From positions 1 to 5,540 of the forward strand of contig PIVH01000522.1 of assembly GCA_003354225.1 (NCBI GenBank): a stretch of 5,540 nucleotides of DNA, written 5' to 3'. Both the position numbers and the translations under genes were made by a program. Shown one piece after another: positions 1-4,889 of this stretch (the stretch's first letter is position 1; each line of letters starts with the position of its first letter). Origin of the DNA: Globobulimina sp. (Eukaryota > Foraminifera > Rotaliida). The notes under the pieces were generated by a model, which saw only the letters and a program-made list of their open reading frames with translations, made no database searches and was not told where the DNA came from.

Positions 1-1
1 T

Positions 2-108
2 TTCCGCACTTGTAAAAACTGTTCCGCAAAATCACCACTTTGCACTTTGACTTTTCCGCAAAGATTGTTCCATAAAACATAGCAAAAACTCCGCAACTAT
101 GTTCCGCA
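2..108. repeat. Cluster of TTCCGCA words with a short palindrome
   Basis: TTCCGCA occurs at 2-8, 22-28, 54-60 and 102-108, with a near copy CTCCGCA at 89-95. Several are followed by A runs. AACATAG (76-82) and CTATGTT (97-103) form a 7-base stem around one of them. A single TTCCGC also occurs at 475. The repeats may continue left of the window. Confidence 0.75.
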
Positions 109-401
109 AAAATAGTGCCATTTTTTTCTTTCAATATCAATATCCTCAATATCGATATCGTTGCAATTGTTGGAAGCTTCTAATTTCATAAATAATGTTG
201 AGCTAATTGCAACTTTTTCATTTCGGTTCTTTAAAAAGTGTTGACGTTTTACAATGTTGTGCCACAAAGTAAAATAAGGAATCCTATTGAGACAACTTGT
301 GATTTGCGATGACCGTTGATTATGAATTGCAGCTACAATAATTAAAGCGAAGCGAGTCAATTCTATCACACCCAAAGCCAAATAATGATTTCCAGGGGTT
401 T
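97..401 (-). CDS. Probable exon, unknown function
   Basis: Unrecognised. The - strand frame is open from TAA 411 to TAG 97, about 100 codons and among the longest in the window. There is no ATG near the start, and an acceptor GTAACGCTCAG would begin the exon at 401. It reads TPGNHYLALGVIELTRFALI, IVAAIHNQRSSQITSCLNRI, then a basic Leu/Phe-rich part (LWHNIVKRQHFLKNRNEKVA) and an acidic repeat-like tail (NDIDIEDIDIERKK). The final codons run into the TTCCGCA-rich tract, so the true end may be a donor before 97 that I cannot identify. Residues 8-24 are hydrophobic enough for one membrane helix. Nothing in it suggests a transposase. Confidence 0.4.
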
Positions 402-424
402 CTGAGCGTTACCGCTCCCATAGG

Positions 425-658
425 TTGGCATTTATTCTTGAATTTGGCTCAATGTTTGCGCCTTGGAGATGCAGTTCCGCCCAAGCAGCATTTTATTTTG
501 AATTTGGTGGTTTGCTGCATCACATTTCATCCAGTGATGTTCTCAAAAATAACATTGTATGGAGAACTATAGTCATCGCAATCGATGGATGTGTGTCGAC
601 AAATCTTAAGAAACAAACAAACATAGAATCATTAGTTCAATATTGTATTAAAGCATAA
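425..658. other. Ambiguous coding region, strand unresolved
   Basis: Both strands are open. On +, a 77-codon frame without ATG (425-658) reads FILEFGSMFAPWRCSSAQAA, later NNIVWRTIVIAIDGCVSTNL. On -, 542-432 reads EHHWMKCDAANHQIQNKMLL, GRNCISKAQTLSQIQE, with an ATG at 530. The - frame has the more balanced composition and the same direction as its neighbours, but I found no in-phase junction to the exon at 401. A diverged direct repeat (TTATTCTTGAATTTGG near 432, TTATTTTGAATTTGG near 493) lies inside. Confidence 0.3.
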
Positions 659-660
659 TA

Positions 661-690
661 TTACAGCAAATCTTACAGCAAATCTTACAT
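661..690. repeat. Short tandem repeat, 12-base unit
   Basis: TTACAGCAAATC is repeated at 661-672 and 673-684, and a third partial TTACAT follows. It lies just past the AATAAA of the - strand gene. Confidence 0.8.
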
Positions 691-712
691 ACAAAGACGC
701 CATAAGTTGTGT

Positions 713-718
713 TTTATT
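713..718 (-). terminator. Polyadenylation signal AATAAA
   Basis: The - strand hexamer AATAAA (TTTATT on +) lies 23 bases after the TGA at 741, which suits 3'-end formation for the upstream gene. AATAAA is common by chance in AT-rich DNA, so its position is the main support. Confidence 0.45.
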
Positions 719-740
719 CACAGTCACACGTACAGCCAGG

Positions 741-1136
741 TCAAAGACACCAGTCCGTTTCGCATAATTTATTGATTGAATGCCACAACGAGCAATTATA
801 TAGGCTGTTGTTGATGTTTGTGGTTCGATTATTTTGCGAGTGTGCGATGTGATGATTGGAATCTTGTGTGTGTTTGTGGATCGCAGGAATCTGCGTGTAC
901 GTATTGTTGTCCGGTTGATACACATGATTGATTGCTGGTATTAATTGTGCAATACGAAGACTGGGCTGATTATGGCATGGGAAAGTTAGTTTAATTTTCG
1001 ATCAAAAATTAATAATTTAAAATTAAATAATATACAGTTACCCTCCCGCAACCTCACCAATGATGGTTTTTTGAACCTGAGATGAGAAATGGTTGTTTGA
1101 ACATAGCAATGATTGCACTGTTGATTCAATGTATAG
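741..1136 (-). CDS. Two final exons of the - strand gene, unknown function
   Basis: Unrecognised. Exon 1136-1042 reads LYIESTVQSLLCSNNHFSSQ, VQKTIIGEVAG, and ends at a good donor GG|GTAACTG. The 81-base intron (1041-961) is very AT-rich, has a branch-like CTAAC, and ends AATCAGCCCAG. Exon 960-741 resumes in phase: LRIAQLIPAINHVYQPDNNT, YTQIPAIHKHTQDSNHHIAH, then a Cys-bearing tail LYNCSLWHSINKLCETDWC and TGA. The spliced part is 315 bases, 104 residues. The tail is rich in Asn, His and Thr with NNT, NRT and NNS sites, which suits a secreted or low-complexity region. The second exon's frame stays open from 1008, so acceptor choice is not unique. An AATAAA 23 bases after the stop supports this as the gene's end. 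An overlapping - strand frame (925-632) shares the region. Confidence 0.5.
991..1012. repeat. Small AT-rich hairpin inside the proposed 81-base intron
   Basis: TTAATTTT (991-998) pairs with the AAAAATTAA stretch (1004-1012) around a CGATC loop. It lies in the intron between the two final exons of the - strand gene. It may simply reflect base composition. Confidence 0.4.
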
Positions 1137-1139
1137 CTG

Positions 1140-1231
1140 TTACCTCTGTTCGTATTGAAATCTATCCACCTTATTTATGCTCGTATCCAGCAAGAATATC
1201 CACTGCACTTTATCATATTTGTAGATGTGCA
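1140..1231 (-). CDS. Short probable exon, unknown function
   Basis: The - strand frame is open from 1244 to TAA 1140. After a GCATACAG acceptor, the exon would begin at 1231 and read HIYKYDKVQWIFLLDTSINK, optionally followed by VDRFQYEQR. If the donor is AAG|GTGGAT at 1169, the join to CTA 1136 after GTAACAG is in phase 0 with a 33-base intron. The later donor AG|GTAACAG at 1142 gives no phase match. The alternating hydrophobic pattern and Trp suggest beta strands, but no family is recognised. Confidence 0.4.
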
Positions 1232-1262
1232 CTGTATGCAATTTTCATCCTGCGCATACAAG

Positions 1263-1357
1263 CGATGCAAATTTGAGATTTATAAATGGTAGAAAAGAGG
1301 GGGAATCTATACGCGGTCACCCTCGCCGCACTGAACCGATGCAAATTTGAGATTTAT
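1263..1357. repeat. 21-base direct repeat, 74 bases apart
   Basis: CGATGCAAATTTGAGATTTAT plus its flanking context occurs exactly at 1263-1283 and 1337-1357. The second copy lies in the - strand coding-like frame (DKSQICI) and the first lies outside any good frame. This fits a small duplication with a 74-base period. Confidence 0.85.
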
Positions 1358-1541
1358 CCGTCACAGCCTCTGAGTTGGCCATATGCACACCTGCAATATA
1401 CTCAGTCCTTCCATTCTTGTCTAAACGGGAAAATGCGGTGTAGAGCACTACATCTACGAAATCGTCATCTTCGACACTGTAAACCATCATAGGATGCCCA
1501 CGAATCAATGTTGAAACTGCAGCCAGTGCAAATATTATCAT
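1317..1541 (-). CDS. Probable exon, acidic segment, unknown function
   Basis: Unrecognised. The frame is open from TAG 1573 through ATG 1541 to TGA 1317. It begins with a hydrophobic stretch (MIIFALAAVSTLIRG) that could be a signal peptide, or intron if the exon starts later. It continues with a convincing coding stretch: VEDDDFVDVVLYTAFSRLDK, NGRTEYIAGVHMANSEAVTD. It lies directly downstream of the Cys-rich frame on the same strand. A donor G|GTGTGC near 1398 would join in phase 1 to the next exon at 1231 (IAVHIYKYDK across the junction). Alternatively a GTGACC at 1320 may be the donor. The first junction leaves the 21-base repeats in the intron. Confidence 0.45.
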   Translation of the reverse strand: MIIFALAAVSTLIRGHPMMVYSVEDDDFVDVVLYTAFSRLDKNGRTEYIAGVHMANSEAVTDKSQICIGSVRRG

Positions 1542-1743
1542 GAAAACTGTAATAACACAGTGTATAGGAATCTAAAACTGCTGACTCGACAGATTTGGAG
1601 CATTTTTTCTTTGAAATTGCACATCTTTGAGGAATCACAAAGTTCGATACATCACATCTTTGAGGAATCACCATACAATGCCATACACTGGCCATATGGC
1701 ATAAAAGGGGAGGGACCAACGATGACTGACACTCCCAACAGTC
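1465..1743 (-). CDS. Cys-rich probable exon, unknown function
   Basis: Unrecognised. The frame is open on the - strand from after TAG 1746, which is also a possible AATAG acceptor, to TGA 1465 (92 codons). It carries eleven Cys and three Trp (DCWECQSS, LLCHMASVWHC, then SYTLCYYSFHDNICTGC), which suggests a disulphide-bonded or metal-binding segment. It contains VIPQRC twice, from a 33-base duplication that keeps frame. ATG 1719 would give 84 residues. Its 3' part overlaps the next frame (1541-1317), so splicing between them near 1545 is likely; an acceptor GTTATTACAG sits there. A + strand frame of 117 codons (1560-1913, first ATG 1722, Phe-rich from T tracts) overlaps. I judge it less likely because its hydrophobicity follows poly-T. 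Confidence 0.35.
   Translation of the reverse strand, partial: DCWECQSSLVPPLLCHMASVWHCMVIPQRCDVSNFVIPQRCAISKKKCSKSVESAVLDSYTLCYYSFHDNICTGCSFNIDSWASYDGLQCRR
1620..1671. repeat. 33-base direct repeat
   Basis: The 19-base word CACATCTTTGAGGAATCAC is exact at 1620-1638 and 1653-1671, a period of 33. Because 33 is divisible by three, it yields a repeated VIPQRC in the - strand Cys-rich frame and HIFEES in the + strand frame. Confidence 0.85.
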
Positions 1744-1746
1744 CTA

Positions 1747-1909
1747 TTCATTGCTGCTATGCCTTTGTTGCACTCTTACAAACTGTCACAACAGTTTATA
1801 CCTTTATTTTATGCTCAAAGTTTTACTTTTTTTTGTATATGATTTTTTGTTTTTTTTTTGTGTTTCTGACTTCGCAGTTTAATATCTTTTTCTATATGTC
1901 TAGCTTAAA
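1747..1909. other. T-rich spacer between two - strand gene models
   Basis: Apart from the doubtful Phe-rich + strand frame starting at ATG 1722, which follows a CATAAAAGG sequence, I see only poly-T tracts (1829-1860) here. On the - strand they are A-rich and contain an ATTAAA near 1884. This is consistent with a 3' flank of the upstream gene and a 5' flank of the next. Confidence 0.3.
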
Positions 1910-2212
1910 TTAATCCAATCTTGAAACTATCGTGCCTTTGTGAGAATCAATTTTTGTGAGATAATCCCCGGGAGAATCGTGCTCGCAAGCTGCGCCGATT
2001 ATGTGTAAAAATTTCTGTATACCAAATATCCCATGCACCATTCAAAAGGTATGATCAAATGGCAGGATATTCTGGAAACAAATGATCAGATTTTTTGCGT
2101 CAATATAGGCAGTGTATCAAATATTGAGCATAATAAACACAGCCATATCAAACGCAACAGAGAATCACTTTTCGAGATTTCGATCGATATCAATTCGATG
2201 AGTGCTGGCTGA
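1910..2212 (-). CDS. Possible last exons of the multi-exon - strand gene, unknown function
   Basis: Two open pieces lie beyond the inverted repeat. The first, 2212-about 2080, reads QPALIELISIEISKSDSLLR, then a hydrophobic LIWLCLLCSIFDTLPILTQK and TGA. It would continue in phase from the previous exon if an intron runs from GTGAGT at 2334 to an AATAGAG acceptor at 2213. The second, 2041-1910, begins with an ATG or after a GTATACAG acceptor. It reads KFLHIIGAACEHDSPGDYLT, then KIDSHKGTIVSRLD and TAA, with an ATTAAA hexamer about 30 bases on. I could not fix the junction between them. The + strand shows a competing 59-codon ATG frame (2033-2212), so confidence is modest. Confidence 0.35.
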
Positions 2213-2333
2213 CTCTATTAGCAGCAAAAAAATAGACCAAACTCATTTTGGTCACGGATATTGTCGGAGTTGGTGCTGATCTTTGACAAAATGAGTTTGG
2301 TCTATTTTTTGCTGCTAATAGGGTCAACACTCA
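2199..2333. repeat. Near-perfect inverted repeat (hairpin), possible foldback element or intron
   Basis: The left arm 2199-2253 pairs with the right arm 2285-2333, leaving a 31-base loop (2254-2284). The core runs from GACTCTATTAGCAGC through AATAGACCAAACTCATTTT on the left and is matched on the right with one substitution and two single-base bulges. TGAGTG pairs again at the outer ends, after a small asymmetric bulge. No target-site duplication is evident. The arms abut the last open frame of the - strand gene at 2331-2336. Possible identities are a MITE or foldback insertion, an intron with paired ends, or a 3'-end structure. Confidence 0.9.
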
Positions 2334-2687
2334 CTGAAATGTGTAATAGACCCCTGGAACCCATCGATATTTTGATCCACAGCATAGTTCTTCTATAAAA
2401 AGTGTTGCGTTCGATGTGATTCCGATGCCGTTTTCAATCTCACATGAGCTTGTCTGAAGGGATTCATGTTTAGTTATTTTAACAGTCGTCCTCTTTTACC
2501 AACTGATGATAAATACCATTCCAAACTATCTATTATAGAATCTCCTTGGTCGTATAAGTGTTGTAAAAAAAAAGTGCTAATTTATTCAGTTGTTGACTTC
2601 AGATAATATGAGTGGTACCATTCGATATAACTCGATGAGTTGTGTGTTTTGAGCTGGTTTGCTGCCAAAATAAATTTTCATTTTCAT
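2331..2687 (-). CDS. Three probable exons, C-terminal part of a multi-exon gene, unknown function
   Basis: Reading down the - strand, a frame from 2687 gives KMKIYFGSKPAQNTQLIELY, possibly starting at 2661 after a TTTTGGCAG acceptor. A GTACCA donor at 2618 and a TATAATAG acceptor at 2530 join it in phase to 2529-2500 (IVWNGIYHQL). A second intron (2499-2454, 46 bases) begins GTAAAAG, contains a branch-like CTAAAC, ends CCCTTCAG, and joins in phase to 2453-2334. That last piece reads TSSCEIENGIGITSNATLFI, then EELCCGSKYRWVPGVYYTF. It has an N-glycosylation-type NAT and three Cys, so an extracellular role is conceivable. The frame ends in TGA 2333-2331. The same bases read as a GTGAGT donor at 2334, so the gene may continue through an intron holding the inverted repeat. 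Confidence 0.5.
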
Positions 2688-2905
2688 CGATTTTCAGTTA
2701 GAAAACTTTCGATCTTTTTGTGATCACTCAGAATTTCACCGTTGTCATTTTCATTCCCTATCAACAACAAATATGTACTTTCCTCAATATTCAATCATTG
2801 CATTTGCTTTTCACATTGCTAAATTATCCACAAACAGCGTTGTGCATTTTTCAAATGACGTATTTTGTATTGAATTTAACAATACAAGTAAAGTTTTTTT
2901 GAAGT
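2684..2905 (-). CDS. Two probable exons of the multi-exon - strand gene, unknown function
   Basis: Exon a runs from 2905, after the good acceptor GGTTTTCAG, to about 2811. It reads FKKTLLVLLNSIQNTSFEK, then CTTLFVDNLAM and TGA. Exon b is open from 2794 to TGA 2684 and reads ESTYLLLIGNENDNGEILSD, then HKKIESFLTENR. Exons a and b are in different frames. Either a GTGGAT donor at about 2833 (phase 0, resuming at GAA 2782) or a GTGAAA donor at about 2814 (resuming at the T of the next codon) restores phase, so the exact junction is not fixed. Both peptides have ordinary protein composition; the antisense frames are less convincing. No family is recognised. I could not find a clean in-phase junction from exon b to the next exon, so a pseudogene remains possible. 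Confidence 0.4.
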
Positions 2906-3200
2906 CTGAAAACCTTAAATTGAAAAATCATCTCAAAATCCTAAAATCTTAAAATCAGAGATCCTAAAGGAATTTACTAAGGATTTGTATAGGAGTTATG
3001 GGTTTCCATGATTTTCCTGAACTTTCCGGTCAAAACATGTACAAAGTCCAAAATTTCGAAAATCATCTCAAAATCCGAAAATCTCAAAATCAGAGATCCT
3101 AAAGGAATTTACTTAAGGATTTGTATAGAAGTTATGGGTTTTCCATGATTTTCCTGAACTTTCTGGTCAAAACATGTACAAACTCTTAAAATTGAAAAAA
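2903..3200. repeat. 135-base tandem duplication, about 2.1 copies
   Basis: Copy 1 (about 2903-3043) and copy 2 (about 3044-3179) align end to end with period 135. For example, TCTCAAAATC is at 2931 and 3066, and ATGATTTTCCTGAACTTT and TCAAAACATGTACAAA occur in both. A partial third start follows near 3181. The copies differ by a few substitutions and by single-base indels (TTACTAAGG against TTACTTAAGG; GGGTTTCC against GGGTTTTCC). These indels break any common reading frame, which argues for non-coding, probably intronic, sequence. Each unit also carries internal AAAATC micro-repeats. Confidence 0.85.
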
Positions 3201-3321
3201 AAACAATTTTTCCCTTGAGTTCAGGTCGCTCGTCGACATATTCATTCCTCAGTAATAACCTGATCTTATTCGATTGATATTTCATCATCGGCCAACTGTA
3301 CTGCTCAGCAAATCCACTCCA
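3109..3321 (-). CDS. Probable exon of the multi-exon - strand gene, unknown function
   Basis: Unrecognised. The frame is open on the - strand from after TGA 3324 to TAA 3109 (70 codons plus stop). ATG 3288 would give 59 residues, but the upstream codons (SGFAEQYSWP) also look coding, so an internal exon is likely. The middle part is convincingly protein-like: KIRLLLRNEYVDERPELKGK followed by a hydrophobic VFFSILRV. The frame then enters the 135-base tandem repeat, where composition worsens. A donor GTACATG at 3179 (exon end 3180) is in phase with an acceptor TTTTCAG at 2907-2906. That would put both repeat copies in a 274-base intron and give FSILRVYFKKTLLVLLNS across the junction. A competing frame (DKRIFVFDGVDLLS) overlaps at 3349-3290. 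Confidence 0.4.
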   Translation of the reverse strand, partial: WSGFAEQYSWPMMKYQSNKIRLLLRNEYVDERPELKGKIVFFSILRVCTCFDQKVQENHGKPITSIQILK

Positions 3322-3440
3322 TCAAATACAAAAATACGTTTGTCGCAATCTAATCATGAAAAACATGAATTTCTTTTACTATTTAAAAATCAAATTCCTT
3401 TTACTCTGAACTGAAACAGAAACATCCTTTCATACTAACA

Positions 3441-3464
3441 CTTTCCTTCACTCTTTCCTTCACT
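3441..3464. repeat. Tandem 12-base pyrimidine repeat
   Basis: CTTTCCTTCACT is repeated exactly at 3441-3452 and 3453-3464, followed by a T run. On the - strand it reads as a purine-rich GTGAAGGAAAG pair just after the 3469 stop. This would suit an intronic or splicing-enhancer tract, but its role is unknown. Confidence 0.7.
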
Positions 3465-3468
3465 TTTT

Positions 3469-3558
3469 TTATTCTTTGTTCTCCGAAATGGCTGATACTA
3501 CAGCAGATAACTTTTTATGCTTATCCAGAATGTAAACTTGAAATTGTCCTAATTGCCA
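3469..3558 (-). CDS. Possible exon, 5' part of a multi-exon gene of unknown function
   Basis: The frame is open on the - strand from after TAA 3561 to TAA 3469 (29 sense codons). A likely acceptor ATTAG gives an exon start at 3548. The peptide (FQVYILDKHKKLSAVVSAISENKE, split here as FQVYILDKHK and KLSAVVSAISENKE) has normal protein composition. There is no in-frame ATG, so it would be internal. A donor could be GTAGTA or GTATCA near 3501-3496. A strong-looking acceptor TTCTGTTTCAG lies at 3411-3421, but the short segment after it does not stay open. It is grouped with the - strand exons downstream by direction only. Confidence 0.3.
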   Translation of the reverse strand, partial: WQLGQFQVYILDKHKKLSAVVSAISENKE

Positions 3559-3619
3559 TTAACTTTTAAATCATGCAACACTAGATGGCTGAGGATCGAT
3601 TGATCCAAAACAATGTGAA

Positions 3620-4029
3620 ATGATGACAATGGACATTTTTCTCTACCTGAGTGCAATGATCGGAATCTGGAATGCAATCTTCATATTACAAACAATCAAT
3701 ATTCTATGCATGCGCAATATTTATCCTTGCAGCGGGTGAGTTTTACAGCTCAAGGATTGACTTTTTGAAGCGAATAAATTACATTCTCGCAAAGATACCA
3801 ATCAGGACCGCAATTCTGTAAGAGGAATTTTTTCAAAAAATCGATTATCGCATACAACGGGAGTCATTTAGTTGGGGTCATTATGGGCTTTTTCATCGGA
3901 AAAAATGAATTTTTACCAGATATGGCAACAGAATGGCAATGCACACCAAATATAAAATCTAAAATATTGAAAAGAGTGTTTGAGGACATCAGTGATGCGA
4001 TAAGAGTCGATTTTATGAGGAAAATATGA
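3620..4029 (+). CDS. Small two-exon gene, putative membrane protein, unknown function
   Basis: Unrecognised. Exon 1 is 3620-3735, starting at the first of several in-frame ATGs (3620, 3623, 3629). Exon 2 is 3795-4029, ending in TGA. The proposed 59-base intron begins with a consensus GTGAGT after AGCGG and ends CGCAAAG, and the phases match. The spliced frame is 351 bases (116 residues). Residues about 5-27 form a hydrophobic helix (DIFLYLSAMIGIWNAIFIL). A second hydrophobic stretch is SHLVGVIMGFFIG. The C-terminus is charged and helical (KSKILKRVFEDISDAIRVDF). Exon 2 is open back to TAA 3775 and is the better-supported half. Caveat: the opposite strand also shows a short ATG frame ending at an AG|GTAGAG donor over exon 1, so the strand assignment there is not secure. 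Confidence 0.4.
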
Positions 4030-4244
4030 TACGTATTTGTAAATAGGATGGAAAATCAATGTTTTTGTATAGATTTGATTGTGAATGATATCTGAGGCAT
4101 GTGTCAGGAATGAAAAAATGAATGAATCTTTCCCAAATGATCTCTAAACGTATTTCATGGGATATTTTGGGAAATTCGAGATTGAAAAGTGATCAATGAT
4201 AATGTATATTTGTTGCATCTGTTGTAATTAATTTAATAATTTTA
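4030..4244. other. No gene seen
   Basis: Between the stop of the small + strand gene and the 34-base repeat, stops are frequent in the frames I examined and no open stretch with protein-like composition appears. The gap would hold the 3' ends of two convergent genes. Confidence 0.4.
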
Positions 4245-4317
4245 TGTGTTCTTTCGTGCCTTTTGATTGCACATATTTTGTGTTCTTTCGTGCCTTTTGT
4301 TTTTAGTACATATTTTG
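4245..4317. repeat. Two-copy 34-base tandem repeat
   Basis: The 21-base word TGTGTTCTTTCGTGCCTTTTG occurs exactly at 4245-4265 and 4279-4299. Each copy is followed by a short variable stretch and then ACATATTTTG. A degenerate third ACATATTTT follows near 4331. The array lies just past the TAA of the - strand gene, so it is probably in that gene's 3' untranslated region. Confidence 0.8.
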
Positions 4318-4327
4318 AATTTTTATA

Positions 4328-4765
4328 TTAATACATATTTTCACTTTCGAATGGATTCTTCACTTTTAAACTTGCCAATAACTTGGCCATTGCCTCACAA
4401 TTTTGCATGCACAGTGAGCATTCCAGTGTATTATTCACTGCGCTGTCTCGACTTGATTGGTTTGAATAATGGCTAGGGTTGGCATAGGATGCGCAATACT
4501 CATTGCTGTCATACTCAACATCAGAAGGGACCATCTGTGGCGAGGATGTTTTAGGCAATGAAGGGAGACTGTTGCTGTATATATTCCATGTTTGGTCGGA
4601 AATTTGAAATGGATGATTTTGTCTCTGTGACAGTATTCTGTGTGGTTTTATTATGTAAAATATATGTGTACAAATGATGTAAGGAATATGAGTGTATACC
4701 AAAGTTGGGAACAGTATTTTTAGTGAATTTACATTTTCTTTATTTGAAATTGAATTACCAATCAT
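4328..4765 (-). CDS. Ser/Asn-rich protein of unknown function
   Basis: Unrecognised. The frame is open for 145 codons from ATG 4765 to TAA 4328, with an in-frame TAG four codons upstream of the ATG. The last 100 or so codons look coding: Ser, Asn, Pro and Gln are mixed with charged residues (PSLPKTSSPQMVPSDVEYDS), then CSLCMQNCEAMAKLLASLKV. That C-terminal part has a CxxC plus a third Cys and an amphipathic helix. Residues about 15-45 are aromatic and beta-branched and look less like protein. They could be an intron ending at a CACACAG acceptor near 4638, in which case the exon is about 4637-4328. I found no donor that restores phase, so the unspliced reading is given. It faces away from the oxygenase gene. 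Confidence 0.5.
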   Translation of the reverse strand: MIGNSISNKENVNSLKILFPTLVYTHIPYIICTHIFYIIKPHRILSQRQNHPFQISDQTWNIYSNSLPSLPKTSSPQMVPSDVEYDSNEYCASYANPSHYSNQSSRDSAVNNTLECSLCMQNCEAMAKLLASLKVKNPFESENMY

Positions 4766-4889
4766 TTTACAGATCTAATCGATGCAGTTCAATTGATGGA
4801 ATGGTTTGTATAAACGGTGCCTAAAGAAGAATGATTGGATGAGGTAAAGTGATGTTTTTAATTGAAAACTTTGATTTACTTTAATTATC
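4766..4889. promoter_or_regulatory. Probable shared region between two divergent genes
   Basis: These 124 bases separate the ATG of the - strand frame (4765) from the ATG of the + strand oxygenase (4890). No convincing open frame fills the gap. It is AT-rich with runs such as TTTAATTATC just before the + ATG, but I see no canonical TATA box. The promoter role is inferred from head-to-head geometry only. Untranslated exons or an unseen 5' exon of either gene could also lie here. Confidence 0.35.

Noticed and set aside
820-835. GGTTCGATTA, resembling a tRNA B box
   Set aside because: No matching A box, acceptor stem or cloverleaf could be formed around it.
1082-1276. 64-codon + strand frame
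   Set aside because: The - strand frames over the same bases are joined by good splice signals and followed by AATAAA.
1560-1913. 117-codon + strand frame with a Phe-rich hydrophobic C-terminus
   Set aside because: The hydrophobicity comes from poly-T tracts and its first ATG is at 1722. The overlapping - strand frame has a more distinctive Cys-rich composition. It is kept only as an alternative.
2033-2212. 59-codon + strand frame beginning with ATG
   Set aside because: Protein-like, but the - strand pieces continue a gene in the same direction and the tail of the + frame lies in the hairpin arm. Not fully excluded.
2199-2333. Hairpin read as a bacterial-type terminator or CRISPR repeat
   Set aside because: The stem is too long and AT-rich, there is a single copy, and the context is eukaryotic. 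A foldback element or intron fits better.
2720-2902. 60-codon + strand frame
   Set aside because: Antisense to two - strand exon candidates with better composition; it lacks a plausible context.
4267-4476. 69-codon + strand frame starting in the 34-base repeat
   Set aside because: Antisense to the stronger Ser/Asn-rich - strand frame, and begins inside a repeat.
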